From assembly GCF_020687045.1 (NCBI RefSeq), contig NZ_JAJEPW010000013.1:1-64000 (forward strand): a stretch of 64,000 nt of DNA. Reading direction: 5' to 3'. Position 1 is the stretch's first letter; each line of letters begins with the position of its first letter. A program made the position numbers and the translations under genes. The notes below the pieces were generated by a model. It was given only the letters and a program-made list of their open reading frames with translations. It searched no databases and was not told the origin of the DNA. Shown here in pieces: positions 36,791 to 44,396 of this stretch. This DNA is from Vescimonas cirricatena. Its GTDB lineage: Bacteria > Bacillota > Clostridia > Oscillospirales > Oscillospiraceae.

Positions 36791-37436
36791 ACGCCTCTAC
36801 CTCCTTGAAAAGGGCGCACAGAGGTTCAAGCTCCACAGAGGTTTCAAAAGGCTCCAGCCGGAAATCACACAGGCTCACCCGGCCGCTTCCGCGGGAGCCG
36901 TGGCCGCCCAGATAGTCCATCTGCAGCAGCTTCATCCCCTTGGCCAACAGGGCAAAATCCTCGGCGGTCTGCCCTGCATCCTCTACATCGTACACAATGC
37001 TGACGGCAAAACGGGTGCCTGCCACCACGCGCTCGATAAAGCGGGGGTTTGCAACGGAGGTGGCCCGATTGATGGCGTTTTCCGCCTTGACCTCGGTGAT
37101 ATGAACACGCTCCATCTCCTCTGCATTGGCCACAAAGCAGTCGGCGAACTGCAGGCGGGCGCGATGCACCGGATTGGCGCTGCCGAAAAGGCGCTTGATG
37201 CGTCCGTCATCCTGATCAAAGTCGGGCATACGCTGGATATCCTTGCTGAGACTTCTGGCCAGAAGGGAACGCAGCTTGCCCTTCAGGCTGCTGCCGGGGA
37301 TCATAGGCAGTCCGGTCAGCGGATCGCGCACCACCTGGCTGTCTACTGCGCCGATGGCGCTGAAGGCATTGCCTGCGCCGATATGCAGACCGGTGCGCAC
37401 CACCAGGCAGCAACGGATGATAATTTTTCCGTACAT
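36771..37436 (-). CDS. csm3: Type III-A backbone RNase Csm3
   Basis: 221 aa, the repeated backbone RAMP that cuts target RNA at 6-nt steps. The catalytic acidic residue is in place as Asp32 (GAVDSQVVRDP), matching the D32/D33 position in characterised Csm3 proteins. The RAMP loop IPGSSLKGKLRS follows, and the C-terminal GGHGSRGSGRV is the G-rich loop. It is 5 bp after csm2. Intact sequence predicts active target-RNA cleavage. Confidence 0.94.
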   Translation of the reverse strand: MYGKIIIRCCLVVRTGLHIGAGNAFSAIGAVDSQVVRDPLTGLPMIPGSSLKGKLRSLLARSLSKDIQRMPDFDQDDGRIKRLFGSANPVHRARLQFADCFVANAEEMERVHITEVKAENAINRATSVANPRFIERVVAGTRFAVSIVYDVEDAGQTAEDFALLAKGMKLLQMDYLGGHGSRGSGRVSLCDFRLEPFETSVELEPLCALFKEVEAYELLPV

Positions 37437-37441
37437 AAGCC

Positions 37442-37891
37442 TTAACCCTCCTTCATGTGCAGAATGAAGCGATGGTATGCCACCAAGGCTTCCATATAAT
37501 GGGCGAAGTCCATCAGCTTAGCCCGGGAATCACCCAATCCCTTTATATACTCCAGAAGCTGCGCGCGCTCCAAAAACAGCTTTACCGCATCGTCGCGCCC
37601 CGCCTCATAGACCATGCGGATCCGCAGTGCGATCAGCCCCGAGGCGCTTTCCTCGGAAATGGTATCCGCCGTGCGCAGGTTTTCCCGATTATAGATCTCC
37701 GACACCAGGCTCAGCAGATTTCGGATCTTGTTGGTGCTGATCTTGTTCCGCTCATCATACAGCGAGCGGATGACCCGCTCCGCCTCGTCCACATAATTTG
37801 CAGGCAGCGGCCTGGCAGTGACCTGGCGGGGCGGGCGCGATGCATTGCGGTTTGGCTGCCTGCCCTGGCTGTTTCTGTCATTGTAGCCCAT
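37442..37891 (-). CDS. csm2: Type III-A small subunit Csm2
   Basis: 149 aa, a helical bundle protein lining the crRNA-target duplex. The N-terminal ~35 residues are a polar, Asn/Arg/Pro-rich tail, followed by the family region LSLVSEIYNREN and the C-terminal DFAHYMEALVAYHRF. The start at 37891 (4 nt after the csm1 stop) is preferred to an in-frame ATG 11 codons upstream, because a GGGGG-rich RBS precedes it. Confidence 0.87.
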   Translation of the reverse strand: MGYNDRNSQGRQPNRNASRPPRQVTARPLPANYVDEAERVIRSLYDERNKISTNKIRNLLSLVSEIYNRENLRTADTISEESASGLIALRIRMVYEAGRDDAVKLFLERAQLLEYIKGLGDSRAKLMDFAHYMEALVAYHRFILHMKEG

Positions 37892-37895
37892 CCTT

Positions 37896-40232
37896 CTACC
37901 CCCTCTTTCTGTTTCGATACACATAGATGCAGATGGCCGTGAGAAGCTCTCCCCGGTCGGCGCTGTTCAAAGCCCAACGGTACATATCCTCCGAAAAGCG
38001 CTTATAGCCGGGGTAATTGGGCGCGTTTCTTTTCGGCTCCAGTCTTGCAAGCAAGTAGGCATAGCGCGCCAGAGCGATTCCGCCCCCAGCCTGCGCCTGA
38101 CGCAGAAGCTCCATCAGGCGATAAAGAAAGGCCGTGCCGTGTTCGCTGTCGCCGGAGGAAAAATATTGCTCCAGAGTGACCAGCTTTTCGCCGCAGATCC
38201 GTTCCAGATAGGTATCCCATGGGTAGCAGTGTCCGTCTCCTGCGGCAAAGAGGGCGATGCCGTCCTTATGCGGCAGGCTCTTTACCTCATCCTCCAGCCC
38301 GGCGGTGAGAGAAGCGGCCTGACGGATGGGGAAATGATCCCCATAGATGCCGATCCCGGCGCTGATGGTCAGCGCGCCGCAGGTATAGCGGCGCAGAGCC
38401 TCCCGGATCCGCCGCGCCCCCTCCAGCACATCCGTCCATGCGCCCACCAGGAACACATCGTCGCCGCCGGAATAGACCACGGCCACCTGCAAGGCCCGGT
38501 AATGCTCAAATTCTCCGCTGAGGATGGGATTGATATAGCCCTTGAAAAACAGCGACATCTGTCGGGAAAACGCCGCCGTGCGGGACAGCGTGACAAAGTG
38601 CTGGCGCTTCACCGGATCGCTCTCTGCGGCGCATTCATAGCCGGAGACAAAGGACTGCCCCAGATTATCCACATCCATGCGGCACACGCCCAGGCGGGGC
38701 ACACCCTCCGAGGCGCCGGCCAGCGCCGCCATGCTGTTGTCGGCGGCGTAATCGCCCACATAGATGCGGGTGCTGTAGCGCAGGCCCGCGCAGAAGCGAT
38801 TCTTCGTATAGACGCGCGCCACGCCCTCGCCTGCGAGAAGCTGTCTTGCCCGGGCCTCATTGGTAAGGATAAAGGACAGCTCACCCTGGGCGGCGGGCAG
38901 TGTGAAGTCTGCACCGGCCGCATCGCGGCTGACCACATACACAGCCTGTCCCTGGATTTTCCGGGACAGGCTCTCGAACAGGGCGCACCAGAGGCAGATG
39001 CAGGTATCCTCCTCCCCGTCGCGCAGGGCGTCTGTCCTGCCGCAGATCCGGCATTCCCGCTGGCCGGGGTTTTGGTGGCTCTGATTCATCCGCCGAAGCT
39101 GCTGCACCGAATAGCGGTGCAGCTTCTTTTTTGCCACCTGACGGCTCACCCGGCGGAACATCGCCTGATAGGGGGCCTCCTCCGCCGGGGTGTTGGTCAG
39201 ATCGTTGGCGCTGCAGGGGGTATAGCCGTCTGCCAGATACAGCCGCACGCCAAACTGCTCAATGAGGAAGTCGTTGAAGCGGGTGTTCCACGCCTGGATG
39301 GCCCGGACGGTCTTTTCCGTGTTGGACAGCAGCACATAGCAGTGCCCGCCGCCGCTGTAGAGCAGATTGGCCCGGCTGAGGCCGCACAGCTGCAGCAGCT
39401 CGTCTATGTAGTGCTCCATGCACAGCTCCAGAAAGAAGGAGCGGCTTCGCAGGGACTTCAGCGCATTCCTGGTGGACACGCTGTAGATGAACTTCTGGAT
39501 GCCGGAAAAATCGGCGGAATAGAGCAAAAACGCCTGCTGCAGGCGGAAGCTCTGCTCCTGCTGCACCAGGGCGGTGAAATAGTCCGTTTCGCCCCGATCC
39601 AGCAGATACTCGCTGATGCACGCCCCCACGGCGGCAGTGACCTTGCTGTGGTCATACAGGGAAATGTCGGGACTTTCCCCGGTGTTGGTGCTGGAGGGCA
39701 CGGTGCTCATACAGCTCTCCCACACGGACAGCAGGGAGTTGAGCCACTCCTCCTGCGGCGGCAGGGCGGAAAGCTCCCGGCGCAGGGTCAGCAGGATCTG
39801 CTCATAGTCGCCGGCGGAGAGGCGGAAGGACCCGTCCAGCGGCAGACGAAGGCGGCCATCCAGGGCGTGGGGCGGCAGGGTATGCCCCGGATGCTCCCCG
39901 TTGAGATGGGTGAACACCGGCGACAGGGGCAGATAGCGGTCAAACTGCGTTTCGTCGCCGGTCTGCCGCCGGTCGGCGGCCGCGGCGATGTTGTCGGCAA
40001 TGCAGGCGATGGCGGCAAGGGGGTCGCAGTCCTTTGCCTGACGAAGCTGGGCGGCGTGGTGATAGCGGATGCAGTCCAGCACGGCCTTGGCCTGTCCGTA
40101 GCCGTCGATGTCCCGGACAAAGCGATATCCGGCCTCGCCGTGCCGCCCGTCGGAAATACCGGCGCGGCAGACCGCCTTGCCCACATCATGGAGCAGACAG
40201 CCGAAGGTAGCTTGTACGGTTTGCGGGTTCAT
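37896..40232 (-). CDS. csm1: Type III-A effector Cas10 (Csm1), DNase and cyclic oligoadenylate synthase
   Basis: 778 aa. The N-terminal HD nuclease domain carries H15-D16 (LLHDVGK). A first Palm-like domain follows, then a zinc-binding segment CRICGRTDAL with a matching CICLWC. The second Palm domain has an intact GGDD at 589-592 (YSGGDDVFL). Intact HD and GGDD predict both ssDNA cleavage and cOA second-messenger synthesis when target RNA is bound; the latter would activate the Csm6 encoded upstream. GGAGGG precedes the ATG. The start lies only 19 bp past the last CRISPR repeat. Confidence 0.95.
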   Translation of the reverse strand: MNPQTVQATFGCLLHDVGKAVCRAGISDGRHGEAGYRFVRDIDGYGQAKAVLDCIRYHHAAQLRQAKDCDPLAAIACIADNIAAAADRRQTGDETQFDRYLPLSPVFTHLNGEHPGHTLPPHALDGRLRLPLDGSFRLSAGDYEQILLTLRRELSALPPQEEWLNSLLSVWESCMSTVPSSTNTGESPDISLYDHSKVTAAVGACISEYLLDRGETDYFTALVQQEQSFRLQQAFLLYSADFSGIQKFIYSVSTRNALKSLRSRSFFLELCMEHYIDELLQLCGLSRANLLYSGGGHCYVLLSNTEKTVRAIQAWNTRFNDFLIEQFGVRLYLADGYTPCSANDLTNTPAEEAPYQAMFRRVSRQVAKKKLHRYSVQQLRRMNQSHQNPGQRECRICGRTDALRDGEEDTCICLWCALFESLSRKIQGQAVYVVSRDAAGADFTLPAAQGELSFILTNEARARQLLAGEGVARVYTKNRFCAGLRYSTRIYVGDYAADNSMAALAGASEGVPRLGVCRMDVDNLGQSFVSGYECAAESDPVKRQHFVTLSRTAAFSRQMSLFFKGYINPILSGEFEHYRALQVAVVYSGGDDVFLVGAWTDVLEGARRIREALRRYTCGALTISAGIGIYGDHFPIRQAASLTAGLEDEVKSLPHKDGIALFAAGDGHCYPWDTYLERICGEKLVTLEQYFSSGDSEHGTAFLYRLMELLRQAQAGGGIALARYAYLLARLEPKRNAPNYPGYKRFSEDMYRWALNSADRGELLTAICIYVYRNRKRG

Positions 40233-40251
40233 GAGGATCCCTCCTTTCCAA

Positions 40252-40684
40252 AGGGTCGTCCCCTTGCGGGGTGTGAGTTGTTTCTCTTTCTCTCCTATGT
40301 GTTCCCGGCGATTGCGTTACCGTCCCCTTGCGGGGTGTGATGTGTTTCAACACAATGGCAAGAAAACCCATGATTACGCGCACCATGTTACCGTCCCCTT
40401 GCGGGGTGTGAGTTGTTTCTATCGTTGATGCCAAGTTGGCCCGGGTTGATGGAGTTACCGTCCCCTTGCGGGGTGTAAGTTGTTTCCCCGGACATGGTGA
40501 ACAAGGCCGTGACCAAGCTGTTTCCGTCCCCTTGCGGGGTGTAAGTTGTTTCAACGATTTCATTCAGACAATCCACCGAATTTAGTTTCCGTCCCCTTGC
40601 GGGGTGTGAGTTGTTTCAAATCTACTGCGGCACGGGAGACAGCTACAACCAGTTCTCGTCCCCTTGCGGGGTGTAAATTGTTTC
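40252..40684 (-). CRISPR. CRISPR array, 7 repeats and 6 spacers, read on the minus strand
   Basis: 33-nt repeats at 40652-40684, 40585-40617, 40520-40552, 40454-40486, 40387-40419, 40316-40348 and a degenerate copy at 40252-40284. Spacers are 34, 32, 33, 34, 38 and 31 nt from the leader side. The repeat core is a CCCCGCAAGGGG stem (minus strand) beginning GAAACAA. Degeneracy is greatest next to csm1, which fits a leader at 40685 and transcription on the minus strand. The last 8 nt, the crRNA handle, change along the array: ACGAGAAC, then ACGGAAAC twice, then ACGGTAAC three times. Confidence 0.97.
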
Positions 40685-40690
40685 GGCAAT

Positions 40691-40719
40691 AGTATACAGC
40701 GTTTCCGTGGAATGGTCAA
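40691..40719 (-). promoter_or_regulatory. Leader promoter of the CRISPR array and probably csm operon
   Basis: Minus strand: -35 TTGACC (40714-40719), 17-bp spacer, -10 TATACT (40691-40696). Transcription would start within a few nt of the first repeat. No other promoter is evident between the array and csm1. Confidence 0.7.
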
Positions 40720-40781
40720 CCGCATTTGTTTGATTTCAATAGGCCATCCCATCGGATTTCATTTTTTATCAAGAACCCGTA

Positions 40782-42131
40782 TCAATACTGCCTCTGAATA
40801 TAGCGGATGATGCGCTCATAGATGTGGAAAACCTCCGGGTCGCAGGCGGGGAACAGCAGGAGAATGCACCGCTCGATCAGCGAAATGATCTGCTCCGGCG
40901 TTTTGCCGCACGCCGCCCGGATCTCGTCCGCCGTCACCGCGCACAGGCGGTGGGCCAGACCGTTGCGCACCTCCTTCAGATCGGCATAGCAGCGGAAATA
41001 GGTTTTGGTTTCCTCCGGCTGTGTGGACAGGATGTCCAGTATATCGTCGCAGAACGGCGTGCTCAGATCGGACGGGCGGCATTCCCACGTCCCCGTCACA
41101 TAAAGCCGGTCGTACAGCTCCGGCATCTTTGCCTGCATCAGGCCGGGCTCGATTTTCATGCGTCCTCCGTACCTCGATTGCACATGGGTCAGATCATACC
41201 CATAACGCCTGGGCAGAAGCTGATTCAGCAGCGTTTCCTGCAGGCGCAGGGTCAGCGGCTCCATGTGCAGCACAAATTCCGTGTAGCTGTGGGAGCAGAG
41301 CAGATTTTTCATCAGCAGCGCATACTCGCAGATGTCCTGATGCGCGGGGGCGGCCTCCGGCAGATACAGCTTCAGGCTCAGCCCGTATCCCCGCACGGCT
41401 TTCCGGGCCTCCTCCGGCAGCAGGTCATTGCGATAGGCCATGTGCTTCACCAGGGCCATCAGCTCCTCCGACAGAGGCGCCGGACGCATTTCCGCAACGC
41501 CCCGGAAGCACCGCTGATTCAGCAGCGCCTCCACCTGCTGCCATTGATTCTTGCGGCGCACGGAGAACAATTCCGGCTCAACGCAGCGGTTGGGCGCGCC
41601 CTCCTGCTCGTCCTCATTGCACTCGATCTCCAGGTCGATGTCGTAGTTTTCGCTGTCGTTGGTGCGAACGGTGGTGCCGGCCTTCTTCTCCGGCGTTTTC
41701 ACCTGTATGCCCCGGGCGTGATAGCGCAGCTCCAGCACCATCTGCGACAGCAGCATCTGCATCTGGGGCGTGCCGGAGGTGATGTTCACCAGGATCTCCG
41801 CATCCGCATATTCGCGGCTCAGCCGGTTCATCATGTCGTGGAGCGGCTGATCCAGCTCGTCCATATCGGAAACATCGCTGACGGAAAGATCCTGCTCCAA
41901 CACCACCGGAGCGTAGCCGTCCCAATGGGACTTGAGGTGGAAAAACACCTTTTCATAGCGTTCGTCCGCCTCCGCCAGCTTTCGCACCTCGGGCGTAAAC
42001 AGCAGGCAGACTACCTCGGGGCGGTAGTGGCGCAGAATGTGCAGCATAGCGCCGTCGCGCTCACCGCGAATGGGATCGGTGGTCCCTAAAAAGCTCAACA
42101 ATACCTGCCTGCGCGTGGTTTTCTTTTTCAT
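40782..42131 (-). CDS. csm6: Csm6-like CARF-HEPN ribonuclease
   Basis: 449 aa, an ancillary RNase activated by cyclic oligoadenylate from Cas10. The N-terminal CARF domain starts with VLLSFLGTTDP and contains the ligand loop NITSGTPQM. The C-terminal HEPN domain has the R-x4-H catalytic motif in VRNGLAHRL. A mid-protein helical linker joins them. The start at 42131 follows GGAGGGG; a longer frame upstream crosses the promoter. It has its own promoter (42183-42211) and lies upstream of the array rather than inside the csm operon. Confidence 0.9.
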   Translation of the reverse strand: MKKKTTRRQVLLSFLGTTDPIRGERDGAMLHILRHYRPEVVCLLFTPEVRKLAEADERYEKVFFHLKSHWDGYAPVVLEQDLSVSDVSDMDELDQPLHDMMNRLSREYADAEILVNITSGTPQMQMLLSQMVLELRYHARGIQVKTPEKKAGTTVRTNDSENYDIDLEIECNEDEQEGAPNRCVEPELFSVRRKNQWQQVEALLNQRCFRGVAEMRPAPLSEELMALVKHMAYRNDLLPEEARKAVRGYGLSLKLYLPEAAPAHQDICEYALLMKNLLCSHSYTEFVLHMEPLTLRLQETLLNQLLPRRYGYDLTHVQSRYGGRMKIEPGLMQAKMPELYDRLYVTGTWECRPSDLSTPFCDDILDILSTQPEETKTYFRCYADLKEVRNGLAHRLCAVTADEIRAACGKTPEQIISLIERCILLLFPACDPEVFHIYERIIRYIQRQY

Positions 42132-42182
42132 GATGCAGCCCCTCCCTGTTGTTATCAATTTCTCCGAACCTGCCGCCTGTAT

Positions 42183-42211
42183 AGTATACCATAATTGTAT
42201 GTGTATCACAA
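42183..42211 (-). promoter_or_regulatory. csm6 promoter
   Basis: Minus strand: -35 TTGTGA (42206-42211), 17-bp spacer, -10 TATACT (42183-42188). Confidence 0.65.
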
Positions 42212-42373
42212 CTGTCGTTGGCATTTATCCGTTAAAAATGCCGGATAGAGATCAAGCCGTATCCGGGTACATTTCGTCTCCGCACGGCCGTCCGCGCCCG
42301 GTGCTTTCGCATAATCTGCCTGGGAGTGCAGATACTACCTTTGCCAATATTCAGTTACAAAGGGAGTTATCAT

Positions 42374-42550
42374 ATGAAAGCAACCGGAATCGTGCGCCGC
42401 ATCGACGACCTGGGACGGGTGGTCATTCCCAAGGAGATCCGCCGCACCATGCGCATCCGTGAGGGCGACCCACTGTTGATAACATTGGCACGGTGGGAAC
42501 AATTCTGCTTCGCAATGGGCGATTTGGCCAAGAGGCAAGGGTGGAAGTAG
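42374..42550 (+). pseudogene. Truncated SpoVT/AbrB-type regulator with foreign tail
   Basis: A 58-aa frame. Residues 1-34 are a clean AbrB/SpoVT swapped-hairpin DNA-binding domain (KATGIVRRIDDLGRVVIPKE and RRTMRIREGDPL). After that the sequence departs from the family, and the sensor domain of SpoVT is absent. In another frame the following DNA reads coherently (NIGTVGTILLRNG, then VEVVHSDGKGQLFF) into the border hairpin at 42583, suggesting the join of two unrelated coding remnants. An RBS (GGGAG) is retained, so a short AbrB-like peptide could still be made. Confidence 0.6.
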
Positions 42551-42582
42551 TACATAGTGACGGAAAAGGCCAATTATTTTTT

Positions 42583-42632
42583 ACAATAAATATTGGGGCC
42601 AGGTACTGAAACCTGACCCCAATATTTATTGT
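42583..42632. repeat. Inverted-repeat hairpin at the right border of the CRISPR island
   Basis: 22-nt arms (42583-42604 and 42611-42632) with one mismatch and a 6-nt loop, followed by TTTTG. It shares the core AATAAATRTTGGGGYCAGGT with the hairpin at 33865-33927, and no other copy was noticed in the window. Confidence 0.85.
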
Positions 42633-42710
42633 TTTGAGACGCCTGCCAGCAATAGGCACTGTCTATAGCACAGGGCATTATCCAGCTCCCCGGCTCAGCA
42701 CCGGAAATCG

Positions 42711-42941
42711 TTACTCACCCACATAGAACAGCCAGGTGTTCAAACCCCGGCCAATGGCGGCAAAGGTGTGCGTGGTTCCCTCAACATCGATGGTATAGAT
42801 GGTAAAATCCTTGCGGATGCCATCGGTGTAGTCCTTCAGGTGCACCGTTTCGCCGGTATCCGTCCACTGATAATCGAAGATGTTCACACCCCAGAGCTTG
42901 TAGGTCTTATTCTTGATCAGCTTACCCAGCTTCCAGTTCAT
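42711..42941 (-). CDS. Hypothetical 76-aa protein at the end of the sugar-acid operon
   Basis: A small soluble protein with alternating hydrophobic and aromatic residues (YKLWGVNIFDYQW), likely all-beta. It has GGAGG upstream and lies 57 bp after the 4-epimerase-like gene in the same direction. No recognisable domain. It may be the last gene of the divergent sugar-acid operon. Confidence 0.6.
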   Translation of the reverse strand: MNWKLGKLIKNKTYKLWGVNIFDYQWTDTGETVHLKDYTDGIRKDFTIYTIDVEGTTHTFAAIGRGLNTWLFYVGE

Positions 42942-42998
42942 AAAAGAGCCTCCTTTTTTTCATGATCTCATTATACTTTCCGACTGGGAAAATGCAAC

Positions 42999-43649
42999 TT
43001 ATTTTTGCAGATAATTGGCCCAGGAATCCGGCTCGCCCAACTCGGCCTTTACCATTTCCGGGTCCAGCGGCTCCACCTTGCGCCCGGTGGCCAGCGCCGC
43101 CAGATAGGTCTGGGACGCCTCCTCCAGATAAACCGCCGCATACAGGGCGATTTGCAGCGTGGGGCCGAAGGCCATCACACCGTGGCCTCGCAGGATCACC
43201 GCCAGGGAGCCGTTATAGTGCTCCACCGTTAGAACGCCCATCCCCTTGTCGGAGGACGGCGTAAAGGGCGCCACCGGCACATCACCCCGCAGGGCATCGA
43301 TCTGGGACACCAGCGTGGCGGGGAACACGTCCTGCACCAGGCCCAACGCCGTGGCGTAGGGCTGGTGGGTATGAATGGTGGCATTGACCCAGGGGAATTT
43401 TTCAAAAATATACAGGATGGCATCCAGGTCGGAGGTGGGGCGGCGGGTGCCCTCCACGATCTTGCCCTGGGGCGTCACGATGACCACGTCGTCAGAGGTC
43501 ATGATCTCATAGTCCATGCCAGAGGGGGTGACGGCGATGTTGCCGTTATTCAGGCGCATGCACACGTTGCCGCCGCACAGAGTGATCAGGCGGCATTCCT
43601 TCATCTGCAGGGCGCAGTCGATCAGGGCGCGTCTTTCTTTTTCGTACAT
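42999..43649 (-). CDS. Class II aldolase/4-epimerase (AraD/UlaF-like)
   Basis: 216 aa. The metal ligands His93 and His95 (HTHQPY) and His156 (RGHG) are present. The segment RRPTSDLD places Asp74 where AraD/UlaF epimerases carry a catalytic Asp, whereas fuculose- and rhamnulose-phosphate aldolases carry Glu. This favours L-ribulose-5-phosphate 4-epimerase chemistry over aldol cleavage, giving D-xylulose-5-phosphate. It ends the divergent sugar-acid operon, 12 bp after the 3-epimerase-like gene. Aldolase activity cannot be excluded. Confidence 0.85.
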   Translation of the reverse strand: MYEKERRALIDCALQMKECRLITLCGGNVCMRLNNGNIAVTPSGMDYEIMTSDDVVIVTPQGKIVEGTRRPTSDLDAILYIFEKFPWVNATIHTHQPYATALGLVQDVFPATLVSQIDALRGDVPVAPFTPSSDKGMGVLTVEHYNGSLAVILRGHGVMAFGPTLQIALYAAVYLEEASQTYLAALATGRKVEPLDPEMVKAELGEPDSWANYLQK

Positions 43650-43661
43650 ATTGCGTCTCTC

Positions 43662-44375
43662 CTATTCATCCATACAATAGCGGCGGGTATACTGCTCCAG
43701 CAGCTGCGCCGGGGTCTGCTGCCGCTCACTGGGCAGATAGGCCCGGCGGGTCTCGCCGGCCTGGGCCAGCTTTTCCGGGAAGATCATCCGCCCGGCGATC
43801 ACCGCGTCCACACCCAGGGCGAAGCAGTTCTTCATCTCGGTTTCGTCCATGGCGCCGTCCACCCACAGCTCCTTGCCCGCAGGCAACGCCGCCCGGGCCT
43901 GGCGGATGCGGTCATGATTGGCGAAGCAGAAGCCCAGCCCATTGGTGCCGCCATAGCCGCTGTCCATGGTCATGACCATCAGGAAGTCGATGTATTCAAA
44001 AAACGGCTCCACCTGGGAGATGGACGTGCGAAGATTGATGGCCAGGCCGGGGATCATCCCCAGCTCCCGGATCCGGCACAGCTCCTCGGAGGGGTAGGGC
44101 AGGCCCTCAAAATGGACCGCCACCTGTCTGGCACCGCATTTGGCGATCTCCTCAAAATACTGGGAGGGGTTGGTGGCCATGAAGTGAAAACACAGGGGGT
44201 GCTGCGGGAACATGTTGGCAATGGAACGCACTGTCCGCATGCCGAAGGTGATGTTGTTGACAAAATTGCCGTCCTCGATGTCCACATGCAGCAGGGTTCC
44301 GGCGGGAAAGGCTCCGATCTCCTCCGCCAGGAACAGCTGGTTGGCGGAGGCCACAGAGGGAATGATCCGTTTCAT
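43662..44375 (-). CDS. Ribulose-phosphate 3-epimerase-like TIM barrel
   Basis: 237 aa. The barrel resembles ribulose/allulose-phosphate 3-epimerases: metal ligands H30 and D32 (LHVDIEDG), H64 (FHFM) and D173 (VDGAM) are all kept, with the Gly-rich phosphate loop in SGYGGTNGLG. Flanking residues differ strongly from housekeeping Rpe, so it is a pathway-specific paralogue. In this operon it fits the 3-epimerase step normally done by the unrelated UlaE/SgbU enzymes. The start has GGAG at the right distance. Confidence 0.82.
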   Translation of the reverse strand: MKRIIPSVASANQLFLAEEIGAFPAGTLLHVDIEDGNFVNNITFGMRTVRSIANMFPQHPLCFHFMATNPSQYFEEIAKCGARQVAVHFEGLPYPSEELCRIRELGMIPGLAINLRTSISQVEPFFEYIDFLMVMTMDSGYGGTNGLGFCFANHDRIRQARAALPAGKELWVDGAMDETEMKNCFALGVDAVIAGRMIFPEKLAQAGETRRAYLPSERQQTPAQLLEQYTRRYCMDE

Positions 44376-44396
44376 GGTTGCTCCTTTCCTGGGGCC

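Noticed and set aside
38139..40340. 733-codon plus-strand open frame opposite csm1
   Set aside because: Shadow of csm1; runs into the CRISPR repeats and has no recognisable fold.
40186..40576. Minus-strand frames with repeated TPQGDGN/TPRKGT peptides
   Set aside because: These are translations of the CRISPR repeats, not a repeat protein.
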